Assembly: GCA_913775305.1 (NCBI GenBank)
Contig: CAJYIY010000056.1
Coordinates: 1 to 32,966, forward strand
Source of the DNA: an uncultured Erwinia sp.
GTDB lineage: Bacteria; Pseudomonadota; Gammaproteobacteria; Enterobacterales; Enterobacteriaceae
Direction of reading: 5' to 3'
DNA: 32,966 bases
This document shows positions 26,999-32,966 of the stretch, piece after piece. The translations under genes and the position numbers were made by a program. How positions within the stretch are numbered: position 1 is the stretch's first letter; each line of letters begins with the position of its first letter. The notes under the pieces were generated by a model, which was not told the DNA's origin, ran no database searches, and saw only the letters and a program-made list of their open reading frames with translations.

Positions 26999-28561
26999 AT
27001 GCAAATGTCCCAGGAATTCTCAGGACAATTTCGCCGTAAGCGATTGCTTATCGCTGCGGTTGTTGCAGCACTGGTGCTCATCCTGACCCTGACCTTCAGG
27101 TTTGTAGAAGAAAAGAACCGCATAGCGCAGCAGTCTCACAGCTTTGCTAATCATGCCATCCAGCGCTTCGACCGGATGTTTTCCCCGCTTGATGTGGCCG
27201 CCGATAAAGCCCTTGCCTGGGTCGGTACCGACTGCGGGCTCCTTCGCTTTAAGCTGATTGAAAAGCTGGCAATGCTGCAAACCGTCAGATCGATCCTGCT
27301 GGTCGACAACGATCGCATTTACTGCTCAAGTATCTTTGATCGGTTAGATCTGCCCTTCAGCAGCAACTATCCCGAGCTGGCGGATGGAAATCAGCGGATG
27401 CAGTTGGCGGTGGATGAACACTTGCTCAAGGGCTCACCGATTCTGTTGTTCTGGACACCGCGACAGGAAGATAATCGCGCCGGGGTGTTACAGGTAATCA
27501 ATATTGAGCTGATGACCAGCTATCTGCTGGAGCCCGCGCTACCCTGGGTTGAACGTGCCATACTCAACGTCGGCAACCAGAGCCTGGAGTACGGCAATCC
27601 ACTGATTGAACCGGCCACGCCGGCTGAAGACCAGGTGAGCATCGAAGAATCCTCCCTGCGCTATCCGTTTTCCATCACGCTGTTCGGCCCCTCGCCGTCG
27701 CAACTGGCGCTGATGAACGTACCCTCCCAGCTCCCGCTGGCACTGCTGCTCAGTCTGCTGATGGGCTATATTGTCTGGCTGGCAACGGCAAACCGCATGA
27801 GCCTGTCGTGGCAAATTAGCTACGGCATTACCTCGCGGGAATTTATGGTTTACTGCCAGCCGCTGATCAATGCCCATACCGGCCAGTGCGACGGGATTGA
27901 GATGCTGCTGCGCTGGCACAATCCGCGCCAGGGTTGGATCCCGCCGGATGTCTTTATTCCGCTGGCCGAGCGCCAGAACCTGATCGCCCCTCTGACCCGC
28001 TTTGTCATCAGTGAAGCGGTCAGGCATCTGCCCCTCCTGCCACTGCGCTCCTCATTCCACATCGCCATTAACGTGGCCGCCAGCCACTTCCACAACCGGG
28101 CGATCATCGACGATCTGCAACGCCTGTGGTGGCCCGCTAACCCACGACCTCAGCTGGTCGTGGAGCTGACCGAGCGGGATTCGCTGCCGGTTGTCGACTG
28201 GCGCGTGGTTTCTCATCTGCACAAACTTGGGGTGAAGCTGGCGATTGATGATTTTGGTACCGGACACAGCTCCCTGTCCTATTTGAAAACACTCAGCCCC
28301 GACGTGCTGAAAATTGATAAAGTCTTTACTGCCGCCATAGGCACCGATGCGATTAACGCTACGGTTACCGATATGGTGATTTCACTGGCCCAGCAGCTGA
28401 ATATCGGGCTGGTCGCGGAAGGGGTTGAAACGGCAGAACAGGCAGACTATCTGCGCGAACGGGGAGTGGATGTACTGCAGGGTTATTATTACGCGCGGCC
28501 AATGCCACTGGGCGATTTCCCGGCCTGGCTGGCCAATCATCAGGCATTCTGTCCGGCATAA
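26999..28561 (+). CDS. pdeD: PdeD, CSS-motif EAL c-di-GMP phosphodiesterase
   Basis: An inner-membrane enzyme of 520 aa that hydrolyses c-di-GMP to pGpG. TM1 covers about residues 16-36. The periplasmic CSS-type sensor domain carries YCSS, whose cysteine responds to Dsb-dependent redox state in E. coli relatives. TM2 is near 247-267. The cytoplasmic EAL domain reads EML at its signature position. Its other catalytic motifs are intact: ELTERD, DDFGTGHSSLSYL, LKIDKVF, AEGVET, LQGYYYARP. The enzyme is therefore probably active. Position next to sdaA and yoaE matches E. coli pdeD (yoaD). The ATG at 26999 has AGGGTGG upstream; a second in-frame ATG follows two codons later. Confidence 0.93.
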   Translation: MQMSQEFSGQFRRKRLLIAAVVAALVLILTLTFRFVEEKNRIAQQSHSFANHAIQRFDRMFSPLDVAADKALAWVGTDCGLLRFKLIEKLAMLQTVRSILLVDNDRIYCSSIFDRLDLPFSSNYPELADGNQRMQLAVDEHLLKGSPILLFWTPRQEDNRAGVLQVINIELMTSYLLEPALPWVERAILNVGNQSLEYGNPLIEPATPAEDQVSIEESSLRYPFSITLFGPSPSQLALMNVPSQLPLALLLSLLMGYIVWLATANRMSLSWQISYGITSREFMVYCQPLINAHTGQCDGIEMLLRWHNPRQGWIPPDVFIPLAERQNLIAPLTRFVISEAVRHLPLLPLRSSFHIAINVAASHFHNRAIIDDLQRLWWPANPRPQLVVELTERDSLPVVDWRVVSHLHKLGVKLAIDDFGTGHSSLSYLKTLSPDVLKIDKVFTAAIGTDAINATVTDMVISLAQQLNIGLVAEGVETAEQADYLRERGVDVLQGYYYARPMPLGDFPAWLANHQAFCPA

Positions 28562-28588
28562 AAAAAAGACCGGGTTTCCCCGGTCAGT
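28561..28588. terminator. Bidirectional terminator, pdeD / yoaE
   Basis: GACCGGG (28568-28574) pairs with CCCGGTC (28579-28585) around TTTC. Seven A on the left give a strong T-run for the minus strand (yoaE). The right side has only GTTT for pdeD. Confidence 0.82.
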
Positions 28589-28596
28589 TTATGCGG

Positions 28597-30159
28597 TTAC
28601 CCTTCTTCTTCGTCGTGCTCGTTGCGTTCACGCGTCACGCGCACCAGGTCAACACGGTAGTCCGTCGCTTCAACGATCTGGAAGCGCAGCGGCGGCATAT
28701 CGAAGATCTCACCCGCCTTTGGCAACTGGCCCTTCTGGGCAATCAACAGACCCGCCAGTGAGGCGTGATCGTCTTCCGGACGCACCAGTTCCTGCGTGTC
28801 AAACAGCTGCTGTAGCGAGTGCAGGTCGGTGGCACCTTTGACCAGCCAGCCGTCACCGTCGGCGATAATGTCCGGCGTTTCATCCTCGTCCGGGAACTCA
28901 CCGGCAATCGCCTCCAGCACGTCAAGCGGCGTAACCAGCCCCTGAACCACACCAAACTCGCTGGTCACCACCACAAAGCTGCCTTTGGCGCGGCGCAGCA
29001 CGCTCAGCAGGTTGAGCGGGTCCAGCGTCTCCGGAATGATAATCGGCGGAGTCGCGGCGGCAAACGTTGCCACATCTACGCCATGATCCAGTGCCACCAG
29101 CAGCTCTTTGGCCCTGACCACGCCGACAATTTCGTCCAGCTCGCCGCGGCACACCGGGAACAGGCTGTGCGGGGTATCCAGCAGCTGGATGCGAATCTCC
29201 TCCAGCGGTCGTTCAATGTCCACCCACGAAATGTCACCGCGCGGGGTCATGATGCTGCGAATAGAACGGGAAGCCAGCGTCAGAACGCCGTTAATCATAT
29301 AGCGCTCTTCATCCTTAAAGGTTTCCTGCGGCAGAGCCGCAGCCACCTCATGGCTATCCCCCCCATTGCTCTCACTGCGGCGGCGGCCCCCCATCAGGCG
29401 CTGAATCGCCTCGGCAGTCCGTTCACGCATCGGCCTTCTGGCCTGATGACGCATAAAGTTACGCCGGGCAATCTGGTTAAACAGCTCAATCAGGATGGAG
29501 AAGCCAATCGCCGCGTACAGGTAGCCTTTCGGAATATGGAAACCGAAGCCTTCTGCCACCAGGCTGAGACCAATCATCAGCAGGAAGCTCAGACACAGTA
29601 CCACCACCGTCGGATGCGCGTTCACAAAGTTGGTCAACGGTTTCGATGCCAGCAGCATGACGCCCATGGCGATAATGACCGCCGTCATCATCACCGCGAG
29701 GTTATTCACCATACCCACAGCAGTTATCACCGCATCCAGCGAGAAGACGGCATCAAGGATCACGATCTGGACCACAACCGCCCAGAAACTGGCGTATCCC
29801 CGATTGGCACCCTCATCATGTCCGCGGTTTTCCAGCCGCTCATGGAGTTCCATCGTTGCCTTGAACAGCAGGAACAGTCCCCCGAGCAGCAGGATCAAAT
29901 CCCGTCCTGAGAAACTAAACTCGCCGATGCTGAACAGCGGACGCGTCAATGTCACCATCCACGAGATGAGTGACAGCAGGCCCAGACGCATAATCAGCGC
30001 CAGCGAAAGCCCGATCAGACGCGCTTTATCACGCTGTTTAGGCGGCAGTTTGTCAGCCAGGATTGCAATAAAGACCAGGTTATCGATGCCCAGTACGATT
30101 TCAAGCACAATCAGCGTGAGCAGACCCGCCCAGATTGAGGGGTCTAAAAGAAATTCCAT
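28597..30159 (-). CDS. yoaE: YoaE, TerC-family membrane protein with CBS pair
   Basis: A 520-aa protein (E. coli YoaE 518). The N-terminal ~240 residues form the multi-spanning TerC domain, starting [20 protein letters not shown], with LGIDNLVF and [15 protein letters not shown] as conserved acidic membrane motifs. A CBS-domain pair follows (about 300-420; [33 protein letters not shown]), then a CorC/HlyC-type domain (about 435-510). TerC relatives export Mn2+ or help metalate secreted proteins; the YoaE substrate is untested. The ATG has CCGGAG upstream. A yybP-ykoY Mn2+ riboswitch was sought in the leader and not confirmed. Confidence 0.93.
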   Translation of the reverse strand: MEFLLDPSIWAGLLTLIVLEIVLGIDNLVFIAILADKLPPKQRDKARLIGLSLALIMRLGLLSLISWMVTLTRPLFSIGEFSFSGRDLILLLGGLFLLFKATMELHERLENRGHDEGANRGYASFWAVVVQIVILDAVFSLDAVITAVGMVNNLAVMMTAVIIAMGVMLLASKPLTNFVNAHPTVVVLCLSFLLMIGLSLVAEGFGFHIPKGYLYAAIGFSILIELFNQIARRNFMRHQARRPMRERTAEAIQRLMGGRRRSESNGGDSHEVAAALPQETFKDEERYMINGVLTLASRSIRSIMTPRGDISWVDIERPLEEIRIQLLDTPHSLFPVCRGELDEIVGVVRAKELLVALDHGVDVATFAAATPPIIIPETLDPLNLLSVLRRAKGSFVVVTSEFGVVQGLVTPLDVLEAIAGEFPDEDETPDIIADGDGWLVKGATDLHSLQQLFDTQELVRPEDDHASLAGLLIAQKGQLPKAGEIFDMPPLRFQIVEATDYRVDLVRVTRERNEHDEEEG

Positions 30160-30346
30160 GACAGACTCCGGAAAAAGGAACGGGAAAACGCAGCAGACGT
30201 TCGGCTGAACGTGCGGCAGAGATAATAACGAATGGAGGCGGAGATGACGTCAGAAGACGTTGAAAGCGATTCCGGATAGCCCGGCTGCATGATTAAGCAA
30301 CTTCGGTGACAGTCCATAGGGAGGGCTGAGGCCCGTTACTCCTGTA

Positions 30347-30547
30347 TTAAAAAAGGATCTCTACTCTAGCAGCAGAAGGATAGCTGTCAAAATGGTTTCT
30401 TACACCTTCAAGAATTCCTTGCAGAACTTTACGCTTAGCTGAATTCGGCTTTTTCAGATGTCGGTCTGAATTACCGAGCAATGTCACATAATTTATTTTT
30501 TCACGTACTAAAATAATTCGCGACAAGCGTTGAATTAAGCGTGTCAT
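30347..30547 (-). CDS. Hypothetical 66-residue basic protein (doubtful)
   Basis: ATG to TAA, 66 residues, with AGGT 8 nt before the ATG. The product is rich in Arg, Lys, Leu and Ile (MTRLIQRLSRIILVRE at the start, SYPSAARVEILF at the end). I recognise no family. Codon use is AT-rich (TTA, ATA, AGA) and unlike the neighbours, suggesting either transferred DNA or non-coding regulatory DNA. The first third overlaps the likely manX operator region, which argues against a real gene. Confidence 0.25.
   Translation of the reverse strand: MTRLIQRLSRIILVREKINYVTLLGNSDRHLKKPNSAKRKVLQGILEGVRNHFDSYPSAARVEILF
30493..30516. promoter_or_regulatory. Candidate Mlc/NagC operator of manXYZ
   Basis: A perfect inverted repeat, TTATTTT (30493-30499) and AAAATAA (30510-30516), with a 10-bp spacer. 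The AT-rich arms and the ~24-bp span fit the Mlc/NagC family, which controls manXYZ in E. coli together with CRP. It lies 210 bp upstream of the manX start. Attribution is by context and general motif shape, not by a scored match. Confidence 0.45.
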
Positions 30548-30725
30548 TGTGGCTTACCTGGCACGAGGTCCAATAACAGTATCACCTCTTTCATGCTGGA
30601 TCATGCAGTTTCCTGAAGTATCCGGAGTAGGCAGATGAAATTTCGGATCGGAACAGTATCGATCGGCTGAGTCTCGCGCGGCTTGAACTCCAGAGAGCCG
30701 TCGCCAACTGGATAAGGAGTAGCAA

Positions 30726-31697
30726 GTGACTATTGCTATTATCATCGGCACACACGGCTGGGCAGCGGAACAGCTGCTGAAAACGGCCGAAATGCTCCTG
30801 GGTGAACAGGATAACATCGGCTGGATCGACTTTGTCCCGGGAGAAAATGCAGAAACGTTAATCGAAAAGTATCAGGCGCGAATGCACGACCTTGACGTCA
30901 GTCAGGGCGTGCTGTTTCTGGTGGATACCTGGGGCGGTAGCCCGTTTAACGCCGCCAGTCGCCTGGTGGTTGATCAACAGCATCACGACGTGGTTGCCGG
31001 AGTCAATATCCCGATGCTGGTCGAAGTGCTGATGGCCCGCGATGACAACCCATCCTTCGATGATCTGGTCGCACTGGCGGTAGAAACCGGCCGTGAAGGG
31101 GTGAAGGCCCTGAAAGCCAAACCGATGCAGCCAGCCCCCACCCCCGCCGTGAAAGCTCCCGCACCCCCCTCCGCCCCGCTGAAACCCGGCGAGCATATGG
31201 TGATTGGCCTGGCGCGTATTGATGACCGCCTGATCCACGGCCAGGTCGCGACGCGCTGGACCAAGGAAACGAACGTCACGCGCATTATTGTCGTCAGTGA
31301 TGAGGTGGCTGCCGACAACGTGCGCAAAACGCTGTTGACCCAGGTTGCCCCTCCCGGCGTGACAGCTCACGTGGTGGATGTCGCCAAAATGGTCCGCGTG
31401 TGGAATAACCCGAAATACGCCGGTGAAAAGGTCATGCTGCTGTTTACTAACCCGACCGATGTGGAAAGGCTGGTGGAAGACGGTGTTGAGATCACCAGCG
31501 TCAACATTGGCGGTATGGCGTTCCGCCAGGGGAAAACCCAGGTCAACAATGCCGTATCGGTTGATGCAAAAGATATCGAGGCGTTTAACAAACTTCATGC
31601 GCGGGGAATTGAACTGGAAGTGCGTAAGGTTTCCAGCGATCAAAAACTGAAAATGATGGACCTGATTGCCCGCCTTAATCAGTCGCCCGTGGCCTGA
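30726..31697 (+). CDS. manX: ManX, mannose PTS EIIAB component
   Basis: The cytoplasmic, phosphoryl-carrying subunit of the broad-specificity hexose phosphotransferase system (mannose, glucose, glucosamine and others). It is 323 aa, as in E. coli. The IIA domain (about 1-135) has the phospho-histidine H10 in IGTHGWAAEQ; an Ala/Pro linker spans about 133-154; the IIB domain has H171 in DRLIHGQVATRW. The start is GTG, as in E. coli, after AAGGAG. In E. coli the sRNA SgrS represses manX by pairing early in the coding region, and the corresponding segment is similar here. First gene of manXYZ, 44 nt before manY. Confidence 0.97.
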   Translation: MTIAIIIGTHGWAAEQLLKTAEMLLGEQDNIGWIDFVPGENAETLIEKYQARMHDLDVSQGVLFLVDTWGGSPFNAASRLVVDQQHHDVVAGVNIPMLVEVLMARDDNPSFDDLVALAVETGREGVKALKAKPMQPAPTPAVKAPAPPSAPLKPGEHMVIGLARIDDRLIHGQVATRWTKETNVTRIIVVSDEVAADNVRKTLLTQVAPPGVTAHVVDVAKMVRVWNNPKYAGEKVMLLFTNPTDVERLVEDGVEITSVNIGGMAFRQGKTQVNNAVSVDAKDIEAFNKLHARGIELEVRKVSSDQKLKMMDLIARLNQSPVA

Positions 31698-31741
31698 AAA
31701 TTCAGGTTGAACTCCGTTCTGTATCAAAGAGGAGAAGTGTA

Positions 31742-32542
31742 ATGGATATGACCACGCTGCAAATTATTCTGATCTTTATCGTCGCCTGTATCGCGGGCAT
31801 GGGCTCGATACTGGATGAATTTCAGTTTCACCGCCCCCTGGTGGCCTGTACGTTAATCGGTGCGGTGCTGGGCGATATTAAAACCGGGATCATCATCGGT
31901 GGTACGCTGGAAATGATCGCGCTGGGCTGGATGAATATCGGGGCGGCGGTGGCCCCCGATGCGGCTCTGGCTTCGATCATTTCAACCATCCTGGTTGTTG
32001 CCGGTGGGCAAAGCGTTGGGGCCGGTATTGCACTGGCGATCCCGCTGGCGGCGGCAGGACAGGTGCTGACGATTATTGTTCGTACCATTACCGTCGCCTT
32101 CCAGCACGCAGCGGATAAAGCCGCTGAAAAAGGGAACCTGACCGCCATATCCTGGATCCACGTGTCGGCGCTGGTTCTGCAGGCGATGCGTATCGCTATT
32201 CCTGCATTAATTGTGGCGATTTCGGTCGGCACCAGCGTCGTCCACGACCTGCTGAGCTCAATTCCAGAAGTGGTCACCAATGGCCTGAACATCGCCGGTG
32301 GCATGATCGTCGTTGTGGGTTATGCGATGGTGATCAACATGATGCGCGCGGGCTACCTGATGCCGTTCTTCTACCTCGGCTTCGTCACCGCAGCGTTCAC
32401 CAGCTTCAACCTGGTGGCGCTGGGTGTGATCGGTGTGGTGATGGCCATCCTGTACATCCAGCTGGCCCCCAAATATAACCGCGTTGCCGGAGCCCAGGCG
32501 GCGGGACCGGCAAACAACGACCTTGGTAACGAACTCGATTAA
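31742..32542 (+). CDS. manY: ManY, mannose PTS EIIC component
   Basis: A 266-aa polytopic membrane subunit of the mannose-type permease, identical in length to E. coli ManY and very similar throughout (GMGSILDEFQFHRPL, GGTLEMIALGWMNIGAAVAP, PEVVTNGLNIAGGMIVVVGY). With ManZ it forms the sugar-translocating channel, also used by phage lambda DNA and some class IIa-type bacteriocins in related systems. The ATG has AGAGGAGAAG upstream. Confidence 0.97.
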   Translation: MDMTTLQIILIFIVACIAGMGSILDEFQFHRPLVACTLIGAVLGDIKTGIIIGGTLEMIALGWMNIGAAVAPDAALASIISTILVVAGGQSVGAGIALAIPLAAAGQVLTIIVRTITVAFQHAADKAAEKGNLTAISWIHVSALVLQAMRIAIPALIVAISVGTSVVHDLLSSIPEVVTNGLNIAGGMIVVVGYAMVINMMRAGYLMPFFYLGFVTAAFTSFNLVALGVIGVVMAILYIQLAPKYNRVAGAQAAGPANNDLGNELD

Positions 32543-32557
32543 GGAAAGGTGAGAAAA

Positions 32558-32966
32558 ATGGTTGAGACAACAACGCAAAAGAAACTGACTCCCGGTGATA
32601 TCCGCGGCGTGTTCTTACGCTCAAACCTGTTCCAGGGTTCGTGGAACTTCGAACGCATGCAGGCACTGGGATTTTGCTTCTCAATGGTGCCGGTGATCCG
32701 CCGTCTGTACCCTGAAAATAACGATGACCGCAAACAGGCCATTAAACGCCATCTGGAGTTTTTCAACACTCATCCTTATGTGGCGGCCCCGGTGCTGGGC
32801 GTTACCATGGCGATGGAAGAGCAGCGTGCCAACGGCGCACCGATTGACGATGCGGCTATCAACGGTATCAAAGTGGGTCTGATGGGACCGCTGGCGGGCG
32901 TGGGGGATCCGATTTTCTGGGGTACCGTGCGCCCGGTGTTTGCCGCGCTGGGGGCCGGCATCGCCA
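32558..32966 (+). CDS. manZ: ManZ, mannose PTS EIID component (partial)
   Basis: The first 136 codons of the EIID subunit; the gene runs off the right edge. It begins MVETTTQKKLTPGDIRGVFL after a GGAAAGGTGAG ribosome site and continues with NLFQGSWNFERMQALGFCF and GLMGPLAGVGDPIFWGT, matching E. coli ManZ (about 283-286 aa) with a slightly shorter N-terminus. It lies 15 nt after manY. The catalogued open frame is intact to the window end. Confidence 0.95.
   Translation, partial: MVETTTQKKLTPGDIRGVFLRSNLFQGSWNFERMQALGFCFSMVPVIRRLYPENNDDRKQAIKRHLEFFNTHPYVAAPVLGVTMAMEEQRANGAPIDDAAINGIKVGLMGPLAGVGDPIFWGTVRPVFAALGAGIA

Larger units (their letters stand above)
30160..30725. promoter_or_regulatory. 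Divergent yoaE / manXYZ control region
   Basis: This 566-bp gap drives yoaE leftward and manXYZ rightward. It contains a small GGGC-TGAG-GCCC hairpin (30323-30334), an AT-rich segment 30480-30540 with a candidate Mlc/NagC operator and a CRP-like right half-site (AATGTCACAT, 30480-30489), and a presumptive manX leader of about 180 nt ending in ATAAGGAGTAGCAA. A 66-codon minus-strand ORF (30347-30547) is listed separately with low confidence. Confidence 0.6.

Noticed and set aside
28819..29910. 363-codon plus-strand ORF opposite yoaE
   Set aside because: Antisense shadow of a GC-rich coding gene. The product is Gln/His/Arg-rich with no recognisable fold. The same applies to long antisense ORFs opposite rnd (15579-16334), yoaA (21130-21957), dadX (5052-5696) and manX (30858-31727).
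30160..30345. Possible yybP-ykoY Mn2+ riboswitch upstream of yoaE
   Set aside because: The minus strand has a GGAGTAAC reminiscent of the 5' motif and a GACGTCA further on, and TerC genes are often so regulated. The downstream conserved module (AGCGAGACC-like) is missing and no three-stem fold is evident.
1..32966. Mobile elements, prophage or defence island
   Set aside because: No transposase, integrase, terminal repeats, restriction-modification or toxin-antitoxin genes are visible; the gene order is conserved backbone throughout.

Overview
The window is ordinary core chromosome of an Enterobacterales gammaproteobacterium. About 30 genes have full-length counterparts in Escherichia coli K-12, mostly in the same local order, so names follow E. 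coli. Gene content and base composition suggest the Erwinia/Pantoea side of the order, but the sequence alone does not fix the genus. There is no IS element, prophage, CRISPR array, tRNA or rRNA.

Layout. Positions 1-1301: yeaH, the tail of the yeaGH stress operon. 1555-4584: the K+/H+ antiporter cvrA and an MdtL-like drug exporter. 4587-6987 (minus): the alanine catabolic pair dadA-dadX. 7513-9051: ycgB (SpoVR family). 9130-9849 (minus): fadR. 10161-10691: dsbB. 10746-13366 (minus): ycgL, an MltB-like lipoprotein transglycosylase, ycgM and ycgN. 13525-15365: the division-site operon minCDE. 15420-21936 (minus): yoaA, tsaB, yeaY, fadD and rnd. 22487-22831: yoaB. 22865-23092 (minus): yoaH. 23209-25153: pabB-nudL. 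25324-28561: sdaA and pdeD. 28597-30159 (minus): yoaE. 30726 to the end: manXYZ, with manZ cut by the window edge.

How the genes connect. FadR is encoded about 8.6 kb from fadD, whose promoter region carries a good FadR operator. YeaH and YcgB belong to the conserved PrkA/YeaH/SpoVR stress module and lie only 6 kb apart here; their E. coli counterparts are far apart. DadA/DadX (alanine), SdaA (serine), FadD/FadR (fatty acids) and ManXYZ (hexoses) are carbon-use functions. Relative to E. coli, the cvrA-to-minE block sits between yeaH and rnd, nhaB is missing between fadR and dsbB, and umuDC is missing between dsbB and ycgN.

I found no convincing undescribed multi-gene system. The observations most worth a second look are small: competing hairpins in the leader of the UUG-started rnd gene, two hairpins in the unusually long yoaA-yoaB gap, a 23-codon ORF with a perfect Shine-Dalgarno where nhaB would be, unexplained palindromes upstream of cvrA and in the dadA-ycgB gap, and an expanded acidic tail on YoaH.
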